Shown here: positions 52,282 through 63,935 of the stretch, one piece after another
Layout of the letters: every line of letters starts with the position of its first letter
How positions within the stretch are numbered: the stretch's first letter is position 1
The notes under the pieces: generated by a model
The model's input: the letters and a program-made list of their open reading frames with translations, nothing else
Databases searched by the model: none
Told to the model about the DNA's origin: nothing
Position numbers and translations under genes: made by a program
Assembly: GCA_039707465.1 (NCBI GenBank)
Contig: CM077647.1
Location: 172,482,663 to 172,546,662, forward strand
Origin: Rhabdophis nuchalis
Lineage: Eukaryota; Chordata; Lepidosauria; Squamata; Natricidae
Direction of reading: 5' to 3'
DNA: 64,000 bases

Positions 52282-52640
52282 CATTCATTCATTCAATTGG
52301 TTTGTCAAACATGTACAAGATAACAGGTATAAGTATAAGCATGGACGTATACAAAGGAAATGAATACAAATAGATGGAGACAGTAGGACAGGGACGGTAG
52401 GCACACTGGTGCACTTATGCACACACCCTTACAGACTTCTTAGGAATGTGGTGAGGTCCACGGTAGACAGTTTGAGGTTGAAGCTGTGGGGGTTTGAGGA
52501 TGTAACAACGGAGTCAGCTAGAGTATTCCAAGCGTTTACCGCTCTGTTGCTGAAGTCACATTTTCTGCAATTGAGTTTGGAGCTGTTTACCTTGTGTTTA
52601 AATGGAATGGAAATTTTGACTCAGTCAATTCCATTCTGAA
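52282..52640 (-). mobile_element. Unclassified LINE-like fragment
   Basis: (ATTC)n, then TTGGTTTGTCAAACATGTAC and a stretch ending near 52640 resemble a reversed LINE 3' end common in squamates. I cannot assign the clade. Confidence 0.4.
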
Positions 52641-53720
52641 CTATTCCCTCACATTTAATTACCCACATTTCTTAGCCTCAAATTTTGTGATGATATGTTC
52701 AATTTTATCTAACTTATGTCAAGAAAAAGTGTTGCAGTTATGTATTTCTTAATTAGTGTTATATAAGTAAACATATAAATCAATAGTATAAGGGCTTTAG
52801 AAATTCAACATTTTGCTTGTTTTTTCTTCCTTCCTTCCTTTCTCCTTTTCTTTTTTCCCTGTTCTTATAATGTGACCATTGTTAATTTACTTGCTATGTT
52901 AGAACATGTGATGTAAAATTGCAAAATGACCACACAAAATCACCAGGGGGAAAAAGCAACCTATGTATGAAATCTGTGCAATTTCCAAGTTCAAAACCAA
53001 ACTAATAAGGAACACCTCACAGGCTTCCAATATGATATTTTGGTTCCATCTTTGAGAATTGGATGCATTTTTATAATTTAATGGTGAATTTCAAATTGTG
53101 CTTCATGGTCTGCTCTGTACTATTGACTTGGGTTTTTTCAAAATATCATGGTAAATTGTGGTCAATCTTAAATTAAATCTTAAATTAAATCAGGAAAAAG
53201 TGAAACCACAACCAAAGTACCATCTCTAGCGTTAAATCATGGACTTAATTCACTTTCAGAACTTCAAGATGGAAGCAAAGAGAAAAAGAAGATGAGTTAT
53301 TGCCATCTAATCCAGATTCAGTAGTCTTAAACTTAGTCTAAATTAAATCAGGACAAATCAGGTGTTTTAGATGTGAGACCACAGCCGAAGTTATAGTCTA
53401 ATATCTATTTGTCTACTCACATTTGCATTATTTCAAACTCTTAAGTTGGTGGGTACTCATATTACTTAGTCCTAAATTTAATGATGATGCCCTAAATTTT
53501 ATCTAAATTAAGGAAAAAAGAATGTTGCCTATGTAAAACCACAAAGTCCCATTTCTAGGCTAGATCTCACTGTTGGAAATGAAAGCAACAAGAAAAAGAA
53601 GTTCATTTATTGCCATTTAGTTCAGATTGAATAGTCCTAAATTAAATCACGACAAATAGATGGTGTTTCAGATGTGAAACAGTGGACAAAGTTCTATTAA
53701 GGACTGAGACTCATTCTTTG
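52641..53720 (+). repeat. Decayed tandem repeat of VH-B upstream DNA
   Basis: The word AAATTAAATCAGGA, followed by GTGAAACCACA(A/G)CC, recurs around 53190, 53345, 53510 and 53645, a period of about 135-165 bp. It matches the distal upstream region of VH-B units (18170-18230). No exon accompanies the copies. Confidence 0.6.
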
Positions 53721-54285
53721 ATTGACTGATTTAAGCCACTCTACTCATTCCCTAAGCACCATCTCTCATTTCATCATCCATATTACTTTGAGAATATGTC
53801 ATGCCTGCAAACCATCTTTTCTTTTGGACTTCAGGCCTGCCACACTTTCTACTGTCTACTCTCTATTGTGGGAAAATGGGAGGGGAGATTATATGAGTTA
53901 TATGTAGCCATAATAACATTCTTCTTAGAAACTCAAGGTCATCTTTGGATCTGCATCTTGCCGGAGCTGGATAGGAGGAATCCGTCTTCGTGGCAGTGGA
54001 AAATTGGACCATGTGATGAACTTGTGGGTGGAGTGATAGGATCTTGAACTTTCAACTGGATGGGAAAACCTGGAAGCTTTCAGATTCAGGTATTCCTAGA
54101 TGTGCCAACATGGCTCTTTTAATAATTGGAATTTTGAGAAATCTGTTGCCTCAGACTCTGATTTAATTTTGGATGCTATTTGGAACCCTGGCCCTTCCAT
54201 CAAAGCCCAACTCCTGGACTAAGACTGACTGACAGATGCATCCTACATTCTTATAAACTGGTTTTAGTTTCCATGTGAAACCCTG
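53721..54285 (+). other. VH-B upstream spacer, no gene seen
   Basis: 54110-54190 (TTTTGGATGCTATTTGGAAC) matches 40135-40215, an unnamed repeat shared by both spacers. The rest is unrecognised. Confidence 0.4.
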
Positions 54286-54325
54286 ATGCAAATGAGGTCA
54301 CTAAGCTGCTTCTCCTTTAAATAAT
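54286..54325 (+). promoter_or_regulatory. VH-B promoter: octamer and TATA-like box
   Basis: ATGCAAAT at 54286-54293 and TTTAAATAAT at 54316-54325, upstream of the leader ATG at 54401. Confidence 0.85.
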
Positions 54326-54400
54326 CACAATCACACCAAGGAGCATACTAGACCCAAAGGTTTCATCTCTGTAAAGAAAAGGTGGACTTCTCACTGCCCA

Positions 54401-54845
54401 ATGGATCTTTCCATTCTTCTTCTTTGTTTAGTAGCCACTCCTGTGTGTAAGTGTCTTCTGGATGGACCTGAACAATGAGATTTAAAAAAACCAACAGAGT
54501 TTTGTACTAATTCCTCCTTTGTCATTTGTTTAGATGTCCACTCTTCCATTCAACTTGTGGAATCTGGACCAGGAATAGTGAGCCCTGGAGGATCCTTCAG
54601 TTTAACGTGCAAAGTGACAGGGGACTCCATCACAAATGTATGGTGGGAGTGGATCCGCCAGGCTCCAGGAAAAGGATTGGAATGGGTGGGCGAGATAGAC
54701 TGGGATGATGAATGGAGGACAAAATATGCCTCATCCCTCCGAAGCCGAACAACTTTGAGTGCTGATGACTCCCGCAATGAGTATTATTTGACAATGAATT
54801 CTGTGACAGCTGCAGACTCAGCCACATATTACTGTGCACGAAGTC
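54401..54845 (+). CDS. IGHV: VH-B immunoglobulin heavy-chain V segment, intact
   Basis: The leader exon is 54401-54446 ([15 protein letters not shown]), with donor GTAAGT at 54447. The acceptor is at 54532-54533 and the V exon is 54534-54845. It has [23 protein letters not shown], a short acidic CDR2 (EIDWDDEW) and ATYYCARS. Unlike the other VH-B copies it has Tyr rather than Cys in framework 3 (NEYYL), so only the canonical pair of cysteines is present. Promoter and recombination signal are intact. It is probably the best functional VH-B candidate. Confidence 0.9.
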
Positions 54846-54883
54846 CACAGTGAGAGAAAGCAAAGGAGGAAGTGTGAAAAACC
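54846..54883 (+). promoter_or_regulatory. Recombination signal of VH-B, 22-bp spacer
   Basis: Heptamer CACAGTG (54846-54852), 22-bp spacer, nonamer TGAAAAACC (54875-54883). Confidence 0.88.
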
Positions 54884-55959
54884 TACTTGCTTCTCAGTCT
54901 TTGCTTGAAGAAACTTTATGTTTTCTCATTCAGGGATTGAGATAACTTTGTCCTTCTTTCTGATGACCATTGTCTGCACAGGGGAACAAGTTATTCTTCC
55001 AACTATCAAGCCTTGACTGGCTTACCATAACTGGGGGGAAGGGGGAGCAGTGGAACTGGCTGTGGGAGGGCTGTGTGAACAGTGTGGGCCCAGCGGATGG
55101 CTGCCAGGTGCTCCCAATGGCTGCCTCCTTCTCTGGACCAGCATGTCCTATTTCTCAACAGCTGACTGGTGCCAGTTGCAAAACATTTGGAACAGCTGAT
55201 GGGCTCCAGTTACATCAAAGCAGAAATGGAGGAATGATGGAAAGAGGACTGTGCCATGCTGGACGCTGGCTATGGGGGTGGGCTGGGCCATGGGTGTGAT
55301 TATGGCTATTTACATCCCCAGGAGGCGATAGATCCCAGTGCTGACTTTGCATCTATCAGGACTTATTCGTGCTGGACCTCGCCCATTAAACCTGTATCAG
55401 CTTGTTTGTGTCTGCGTTGATTGCAAGCTTGTTAGGTTCGGTGTTTTCTTGGCTGGGCTACAGATGGGTGAGACTAGCTCAACAATAGGAAGTAGTGGAC
55501 TTCAGAGTTGCTGTAACTGTTTAGAACAGCACATAACATGCTATTTGCTTCTTCTTTTTCCCCCTTCTGTTGTTTGTTATCTCCTATTGCGCAAGATGGC
55601 AGCAGTGTCTAACTAATGGACACTCAACACTTTACAAAAATAAATCTGTGGTTTCCTCCGTTAGCCTGATGGTTTCCTCTGCTGCTTCCGAACTATCCCT
55701 CAACAGGTCCCCAAAGAGCCTCCTTCCCCAAGAGACTTTCTAGAACTCTTTTCTATAAGCTCTGAGGCACAATCATCTCCCTTTCTTCCTTTTTCATTTT
55801 CAGACCAAGCTTGATACATTTGAAACAGCTCCTCTCTCTTGATTGACTGCCTGCCCTCTTTGTTCATTCATAATTAGGGTTGGGGATGAAAGAAAGATGC
55901 AGAAAAATATATTTACATGGAAGAATACAATGTGTACTGATGAATATTTACCCTTATTA
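54884..55959 (+). repeat. VH-B downstream DNA and unit flank
   Basis: No gene is seen. 55590-55900 aligns with 38070-38340 and 1840-2070 (unit flank words TCCGTTAGCCTGATGG and CAGACCAAGCTTGAT). 55000-55480 is unrecognised; its frames carry no domain. Confidence 0.5.
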
Positions 55960-57100
55960 CATTGCAATACAATATAATAGCAGGTGGCACTTATCACCAG
56001 CAAGGATTGCAAGAATGTCTAAGAACAAATCCAAAAAATGCTGGAAATGTCACCAGACACCTGGTTCTTATTACCATATGTGGTGGACTTGTTCGGAGGC
56101 CAAAAGTTATTGGACTATGATCCACATATGGCTGGAGAAAATGACACATAAACACGTAGAGTTTAAACCTGAACTTTTTTTACTTGGAATCACACTAGAT
56201 AATGCCACTGTATAGTGCCTTGGTAAGGCCACACTTGGAATACTGCATACAGTTTTGGTTGCCACGATGTAGAAAAGATGTGGAGACTCTGGAAAGAGTG
56301 CAGAGAAGAGCAACCAAGATGATTAGGGGACTGGAGACTAACACATATGAAGAACGGTTGCAGGAGCTGGGTATGTCTAGTTTGATGAAGAGAAGGACCA
56401 GGGGAGACATGATAGCAGTGTTCCGATATCTCAGAGGGTGCCACAAAGAAGAGGGAGTCAAACTATTCTCCAAGGCACCTGGGGGCAGGACAAGAAGCAA
56501 TGGGTGGACACTAATCAAGGAGAGAAGCAACTTAGAACTAAGGAGAAATTTCCTGACAGTTAGAACAATTAACCTTTGGAACAGCTTGCCTCCAGAAGTT
56601 GTGAATGCCCCAACCCTGGAAGTCTTTAAAAAGATGTTAGATAGCCATTTGTCTGAAATGGTATAAGGTTCCTGCCCACGCAGGTGGTTGGACTAGAAGA
56701 CCTACAAGGTCCCTTCCAACTCTGCTATTGTATTGTATTGTATTGTATAGAAACATTTGACAAAAACCTGAAATACTTAATTGTGAATGTTCTAACAGCA
56801 GCTAGAATTGTATTTGCAAAAAAATGGAGAAATGAGAAATTACCTTCTCAAGAGGAAATTATTCGTAAGATTGTGGACTGTGCAGAAATGAGTAAACTGA
56901 CATTTGAAATTAGAGAACAGGAGGATGAAAATTTTTATAAAGTATGAAATATGTTTTATCAATGGTTAGACAAAAGAAATCAGGGGACATAATATGTAAA
57001 AGAATTCTTAGAAATAGAAGTTAATTGTTAGGATTGGCAGATATTGTAGTAAACTGAGATTATGTTATTTTAGAAAGATATTTTGTATATCAGCTAGACC
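55960..57100 (+). mobile_element. L1-like LINE C-terminus, split by a CR1/L3-like LINE
   Basis: 55985-56199 encodes RMSKNKSKKCWKCHQTPGSY, then YHMWWTCSEAKSYW, the Cys/His block at the L1 ORF2 C-terminus. 56750-56947 continues with LTAARIVFAKKWRNEKLPSQ and AEMSKLTFEIREQ, ending in a stop at 56947. The UTR follows to about 57100. The insert 56200-56749 is CR1/L3-like. Confidence 0.8.
56200..56749 (+). mobile_element. CR1/L3-like LINE 3' end nested in L1-like LINE
   Basis: It is open from 56202 to 56666 without a stop: [59 protein letters not shown]. The UTR ends GGTTGGACTAGAAGACCTAC and a (TATTG)n tail. It is better preserved than the copy at 31700. Confidence 0.88.
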
Positions 57101-57104
57101 ATTA

Positions 57105-59351
57105 ATTTTTTATTTTTTTTATTATTAAATTTTTTGACATTACAACAAAATATACATATACAATATTTCACCCTGTGCTGTACATAAGAAAGGAAGATTT
57201 GGTTCTTCGGATATATCCTCACGATCTCCAAAATCCACGTTCTCTGGGTACAGGTATCGAAGCGTCCAAATTTCCAAGCGCATAGTCCACAAATGGTTTC
57301 CAAGTTTTCCAAAAAGTATCTTTTTTATAAACACCATTTCTAAATTTAATGTCACATGTCATTTTATCATTTAAAGCTAATTTCCACATTTCACAATACC
57401 ACTCTTCTATTCTAAAATTCACATCTAATTTCCAATATCTAGCTATTATAATTCTACCCACTATAATCATAATTCTAATCAATTCTTTCTCATATTTTGT
57501 TAGTTCTGTTTCCTTGATTATCAACAATAATATAGCTTCTGATCTCAATATTATTCTTTTCTCCATCATTTCAAATATCATTTTCTCCAATTGTTGCCAA
57601 AGCTTTTTAACTTTATCACATTTGTACCACATATGTTCATAAGTCCCTAATTCCATATCGCATCTCCAACATTTTTTACTAGTTTTTTTATCCATCAACG
57701 ATAATCTTAATGGAGTCAAATACCATTTCCAAACAACCTTATAATTATGCTCTTTAATCCTTACAGATAAAATCCTCATAATTCTACTTTTCCAATTCAC
57801 ATTCCAATCTAAGTCTGATATTTTAATATTGAGTTCTTTTTCCCAATTCATCTTCATCACCATTTGTGGTTTTCCATCAAAATTTATAATCTTATAAATC
57901 TTACTAACAAGTCCCTTTAACCCAATTTCATCTTTCATAATTTGAGATGCTAAATGTTCAAATTCAGTTTTATTTCTGCTTATCTTGCAATTTCCCCTTA
58001 CTTTCTTAGTCCATTTTTCTATTTGTATTTTTTCAAACCAGCCTAAACCCAATTTTTCAATAATTTCTTTTTTCCTTCTTTCATTTCCTAAAGATTTTAG
58101 CCAATCTATTATAATTTCTATATTTTCATCTCCTATTACCTTGTCACGACTTATATTGGTTTTAATCGGCCAATTTCCAATTGTCTTCCCCAAAAAAATT
58201 ATATCCGGAATTAAAGTTTTAACGAATTTATTCCAAATTTTACTCAATCCCTTTAACCAATAGCTATTAATTACCCTTTTTGATTTTGCTTTATCTAAAA
58301 ACCATGTTGAGCCGAATCTCTTAATATCTTTTAACTCTAAATCTCTCCAATGACTATCTTCACCTTTAAGTATTTTTACCACAGTTCGAATACCATAGGC
58401 CCAATAATCATTGAGTAGGTTGGGGATTCCCAATCCACCTTCCTTTTGATTTTGATACCACATTTTCTTCAGTAATCTAGGTCTTTTCCCACCATTACAG
58501 AATTTATCCAATTTCTTCTGATATCTTTCAATATCTTTCTCTGTCAAATTTAATGGTAGCATCTCAAATAAAAAATTAAACTTTGGTAACAACATCATCT
58601 TACACATTGCAATTCTACCAAACCAAACCAAGACAACTTTATCTTTTTATATTTATCTATCTTTTTCTCGACTTCATTCATCACCACATCGTAATTAAGT
58701 TTTTTCATTTCTCTAACTTTGAGTGAAAGTGTTATACCCAAATATTTCAATGTATTTTTGATATCTATCCCAAATTGTTCTTGCATATTCTCCCGCTCAT
58801 TACCATTATTATCCATTAATAATTCAGATTTTAACCAATTTACTTTCAAACCTGTCATTTCTTCAAATTCTTTCAAATGCTTGTGTATCTTCTTCAAATC
58901 TTTCTCTATATCTTTCAAAATAATCAAAGTATCATCCGCGTACAAGTTTATCTTATATCCCTTATACCCTTCCAATTCTTCATCTTTTTCTATCATTTTA
59001 GTCAAAATTTCCATAACCAATAAAAATAATGTTGGAGACAAGGGACATCCTTGTCTCGTACCCGCTTCCAATTTGATCTCTTCTGTCATTATTCCATTCA
59101 CCATCACTCTTGCACTACTTTTTTGATACAATTTCGAAATAACATGTATAAATTTATTACCAAAACCTAATACTTCAATAATTACTTTAATAGTTTCCCA
59201 TTGTACGGAATCAAAAGCTTTAAAAATATCTAGTGATACTCTACCTATTTTATCACCATTATGTTCAGCTACATCTATAATATTTAATACTCTTCTAACA
59301 ATATCACTCATATATCTACCCTTTACAAAACCTACTTGATTATAACTTATA
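57105..59351 (-). mobile_element. L1-like LINE ORF2, RT to C-terminus
   Basis: The A-rich tail (T-rich on +) is at 57105-57135. The - strand reads the RT core in 58595-59345 (NQVGFVKGRYMSD, SLDIFKAFDSVQW, AGTRQGCPLSPTLF, LYADDTLIIL) and the C-terminal part in 57219-58631 (KMWYQNQKEGGLGIPN, KKCWRCDMELGTYEHMWYKC). The two frames overlap at a frameshift near 58600-58630. The element resumes upstream at 63936-64000 (NQDAKIFNAIINNRLSRFID) and is cut by an L2-like LINE at 59352-63935. Confidence 0.88.
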
Positions 59352-60475
59352 AGAGTTATAATCAAGACTGTGCATGCGCAAGATGGCGGGCTAGCTCCGG
59401 AGCTCCATGTGGGCTGCGGAGGTCGTGGGCCTTTTGTGCCCCCAGCCCCTTCTTTCCAGCACTTGTGGGCTGGGGTCTCTGTGAGGGATCCATCCTGGCT
59501 CTTCAGGATGAGGTTCGTGGCATTCTTGGAGGCGCTGGGAGCGGAGGCGACCCTGGGGACGCGGAGGACGGTGAGAGCGTCGGGGCGTTCCCGGAATGGA
59601 GGCCGGTGTCGGAGCGGAGGCCGGCGTCCCCGGTGAAACAAAACGGGGGTGCTGGCTGCGCGCAGGGGGCTCCCAACGCTGCTATGGTTGAGCTCACCAT
59701 GGGGCCAAGACGGCGGTGAGAGCGCTGCGAGGTCAGCAGCGTCGGCCTGGTGGCGTGAAAGATAAAGAAAGAGAGAAGATGGTTGGTGAGAGAAAGAAAG
59801 AGCTGTGAATGGTGGCAGCCGCCGAGTGGCGAGGCGGCTGCCGGAGATGGCGGCGGTGGGAGCGCCGGATAGGGGAGAGTACCGGAAGATGGAGGGTAAA
59901 AGGAAGAAGATATCGGCGGTGAGAGCGCCGCAAGGCTTTGGGAGAGGAATGGATGGAGCAGCCGCTGGAGGCCAGGCCGACGGTGGTGGGAGCGCCGGGA
60001 GGCCAGCGGCTAAGGCAGGTGCGTAGGAGAGGGCGGCGGTGTGTGCGCCGAATGTGAGTTTGAACAACCAGGCTGACTACGCAGATTCTGCTGACCAAAT
60101 TTGGATTTTGACTTTGACCACCTTTAATAACTTTAACATCTTCCCCGTGGTTTCCTAAGACCAGGATGTAAGATCTAGAGAGCTGAACCACGTGTTCCTG
60201 AAAGATGTGAACTTTGTCTTAAAAGATCTTAGACCGGAAGAACTAATGCACATTAACTGATATTAACTGACATTACGAACTTATATGAACTGTAAACCTC
60301 ACAGATGCACTTTACTGCACTTTATTTCACTCATGGTGCACTTTACTACTGCACTTTATTTTTAACATCTATGAAATAACATCTATGAAATGAATTGTAT
60401 TTTAAAATCATGGCTAACGACTTTTTTAAAATTTCTGTATTTTAAACCCACATCCCACCATGAACTCCATTTGAT
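59352..60475 (+). promoter_or_regulatory. LINE 5' UTR with YY1-like site and diverged tandem repeats
   Basis: Within the first 30 bp lies CAAGATGGCGGG (59379-59390), which fits the YY1 consensus. Imperfect repeats of GCGGTG(G/A)GAGCGC(C/T)G follow at about 59714, 59848, 59918, 59983 and 60033. A second ATGGCGGCGG is at about 59847. The layout suggests an internal promoter; no ORF1 is recognised. Confidence 0.5.
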
Positions 60476-63400
60476 ATGTACTCCAGAGCTAGCCTTTTAT
60501 TGCTGCGAGAGTCCCCGCTCTCGCAGGTTTGGCCCTCCGAACTATCGAGGGCCCGTCTTGAGGAAGGATTTATTAATCCGGAGAGACGGGCGAAGCGCGG
60601 CCTTAGGGGTTTTTTAATTAGGAAATTTTTGTCTATTTTAGGGGGCACTAGGGAGGGGGGTGGGCATAGACAGATTGAGACAAAAGAATCACGTGAAAGA
60701 AAGGGCCGGACCAGTAGCCGATGGGAGGAGACGGAAGGTACCGATTTGAAGGGGGAACCACGAGTCGTGCCTTTAGAGGGCATTCCAATCCAGAGGGTCG
60801 TGGGGAGGGGCAGGGCCGAGGGGAGACCATCCTCCCGGTTGTTGGCACGCAGCCGTTGGTTACGAACGGTCGAGTGCCACAACCCCCGCAGGCTAGGTGG
60901 TCAGGGAATACAGAGCCTGGGCCTGTGGCTGATGTTTTGCAATGCCAGGTCCGTGGTCAACAAAGCCCCCCTCGTTCATGACCTTGTGTCAGAGGGGGAG
61001 CCGGACCTGGTAGGAATTGCGGAAACCTGGTTGGGCCACGAGGGAGGACTTCCCCTCATTGAAATGTGCCCACCAGGCTACCGCGCTTTTCATCAGCCCC
61101 GGGTCCAATGTAGGGGTGGTGGGGTAGCGGTCATTATCAAGGAAGGTCTTGAGCCAAGAGAGACCATTGTGCCACAGACTACCGGTTGCGAGTCCCTCAG
61201 TGTGAAGTGGGGCCTAGGGAGGCAGTTGGGCTTGCTGGTTATATACCTGGCTCCTCGCTATGTAGCAGCAGCCCTGCCCGAGCTCCTGGAGGTGATCGCT
61301 ACGGTGGCAGTGGAGACCCCCAGACTTATAGTCATGGGGGACTTTAATCTGCCATCGTTGGGCGAATCATCCGAGGTAGCTCAGGAGTTCATGGCTTCCA
61401 TGACGGCCATGGACCTGACCCAACTAATTCAAGGCCCCACCCACGAGGGTGGACACACACAGCACCTCATTTTTGTCTCAGGCCAATGGAAGAGTGATCT
61501 GGGTATAGGGGACATAGTCATCACACCCTTGTCATGGTCAGACCACTCACTTCTCCGGCTCGACTTTCCGACCGCTACTCCCCTCCGCGAGGAGGCGATG
61601 CCAGAACTACCTATCTGGTTCCGCCCCAGGCGCCTGATGGACCCGGATGGGTTCCAAATGGGGCTTGGGCCACTTCCTGTACCCCTGACCCGCGCCCCGA
61701 TGGAGGACCTCGTGGCCGCATGGAATATTGCGACCACGGGAGCCTTGGATCGGGTCAAGCCCTTGCGGCCTTTCTTGCGGCGCCAAGCCGCCCGGGCTCC
61801 TTGGTTTACCGAGGAGCTGAGGGCGATGAAACGCCGCAAGAGATGCCTAGAGGGAAGATGGAGGGCTACTCGCTCTGAATCTGACCGGACACAGGTAAGA
61901 GCCCATTTACGGACTTACATTGTGGCGCTGAGAGTGGCCAAACGCCATCATTGCGCTACTCTCATAGCATCCGCAGAAAACCGCCCTGCCGCCCTGTTTG
62001 GGGTGACCCGTTCCCTCCTGCAACAGAGGGTGCGGGAAGCCCCGCTACAGGGTAGAGCAGAGGAATTTGTGACTTTTCTGCAGGACAAAACCGCTCAGAT
62101 ATAGAATGAGTTAGCCCCAGTGGGATGCCACGAAGCTGATCTTGTTTGGGAGGAATTTGACTCCGTTGCTTCCGAGGATATGGACAGGTTACGTGGGCGA
62201 CTGCGAGCCACCACATGTTTATTGGACCCGTGTCCCTCCTGGCTTGTACTGGCATCCTGGGAGGTGACACGAGGCTGGCTCCAAGAGGTCGTCAACGCCT
62301 CTTTAAGTGAGGGTTCCTTGCCTGCTTCCCTAAAAGAGGCTATGGTAAGGCCCCTCCTTAAGAAGCCCTCTTTGGACCCAGCTCTTTTAACCAACTATTG
62401 TCCCGTCTCCAACCTTCCCTTTTTGGCGAAGGTTGTTGAGAGTGTGGTGGCACAACAGTTTCCCCGTCACCTGGAGGAAGTTGATTATCTAGACCCGCAC
62501 CAGTCCGGCTTTCAGCCCGGGTATAGCACCGAGACGGCATTGGTCGCGTTGGTGGATGATCTCTGGAGGGCCAGAGATGGGGGTTGTTCCTCCATCCTGG
62601 TCCTATTAGACCTCTCGGCGGCTTTCGATACCATCGACCATGGTATCCTATTGCATCGGCTGGGGGGGTTGGGGGTGGGAGGCACCGTTTTACGGTGGTT
62701 CTCCTCCTACCTCTCTGGCCGATCACAATTTGTGTTGGCAGGAGAGCAGAGGTCGACCCCGAGACCCCTCACATGTGGGGTGCCTCAGGGGTCGGTCCTC
62801 TCGCCTCTCCTGTTTAATGCATACATGAAGCCGCTGGGTGAGATCATCCGTGGTTTTGGGGTAGAGTACCATCTCTACGCTGATGATACTCAGCTGTATA
62901 TATCTACCCCAAACCACCCCAACGATGCCGTAGCGGTGATGTGCCAGTGCCTGGAAGCCATGCAGATCTGGATGGGAAGTAACGGACTCAGGCTCAACCC
63001 GACCAAGACCGAGTGGCTGTGGTTTCCAGCTGCCCGATTCAACCAGCTCTCTCCAACGCTGGCCATAGGGGGCGAACATCTTGCCCCTGTGGATGGGGTG
63101 CGCAATTTGGGTGTTCTCCTGGATACCTGGCTGTCTATGGAAGAGCAAGTGACAGCCGTGGCCAGGAGGGCATCCTACCAGGTTCGCCTAGTTCGCCAAT
63201 TGCGCCCCCTATTGGATCGGGACGCCCTTCGCACAGTCACTCATGCCCTCGTGACATCCCGACTGGACTATTGTAACTCTCTCTACATGGGGCTCCCCTT
63301 GAGGTGCACCCGGAGGCTTCAGTTAGTTCAGAATGCAGCCGCGCGAGCAATTATGGGAACCACTAGGTTCACCCACATTACACCGCTCTTGTGCGAGCTG

Positions 63401-63724
63401 CACTGGCTGCCTGTCGTCTTCCGGGTGCGCTTCAAGGTGTTAGTTATCATCTTTAAAGCGCTCCATGGCTCGGGACCTAGCTATCTGCGGGATCGGATCC
63501 TGCCTCACACATCCTCACGGCCGATTCGCTCCCACAGAGAGGGACTTCTCCGGGTGCCGTCCACTAGACTTTGTCAGTGGGCGACGCCCAGGGGAAGGGC
63601 TCTCTCTGTGGTGGGCCCGGCCCTCTGGAACGACCTTCCCCCCGATATTAAAACGACCACGGACCTCCGCTCCTTCCGCCTGAAATTGAAGACTCATCTT
63701 TTCCGCCTGGCCGGCCTAGGGTAG
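60476..63724 (+). pseudogene. LINE ORF2: endonuclease-reverse transcriptase, one stop
   Basis: Apart from TAG at 62102-62104 the frame is open for about 1080 codons. The endonuclease (residues about 150-370) shows MFCNARSVVNK, DLVGIAETWLG (Glu), VMGDFNLPS (Asp/Asn) and WSDHSLL (Asp/His). The RT follows with LLDLSAAFDTIDHG, GVPQGSVLSPLLFN and YADDTQLYIS, and then the C-terminal tail (WNDLPPDIKTT). The stop replaces the CAG of the 41255 copy (AQIQNEL), and four residues (SIDG) are missing just after it. ORF2 nicks the target and primes reverse transcription. Catalytic residues of both domains are conserved. Confidence 0.9.
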
Positions 63725-63935
63725 TCTCTCTCTCTATGGGTTTTCAAATGTATATTTATATTTAGTGGGGATTTTTAGTTAAGGGATTTTAGCACAGGAA
63801 TTAGTTTAATTTGTTTTAAATTTGTATGTATTTTGTATATTTATTGCTTTTATTTTCCCTGTGCACCGCCCCGAGTCCCTGTGGGGAGAGGGAGCGGTCA
63901 ATAAATTCAACATTATTATTATTATTATTATATGT

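Larger units (their letters stand above)
59352..63935 (+). mobile_element. Near full-length L2-like LINE inserted in an L1-like LINE
   Basis: The 4.58-kb element has a GC-rich 5' region (59352-60060), an AT-rich stretch to about 60475, ORF2 (60476-63724), and a 3' UTR with the signature CTGTGCACCGCCCCGAGTCC, AATAAA and an (ATT)n tail. Both junctions fall inside the L1-like RT frame, which can be read across the insertion: FIDRH on one side and TLISYNQ on the other. It is the longest copy of its family here and serves as reference for the truncated ones. Confidence 0.88.

Noticed and set aside
58595..60067. A 490-codon - strand frame that seems to fuse a Pro/Ala/Ser-rich N-terminus to a reverse transcriptase
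   Set aside because: The N-terminal half (59352-60067) is the antisense of the L2-like LINE 5' region inserted in the L1-like RT. The fusion is a by-product of nesting.
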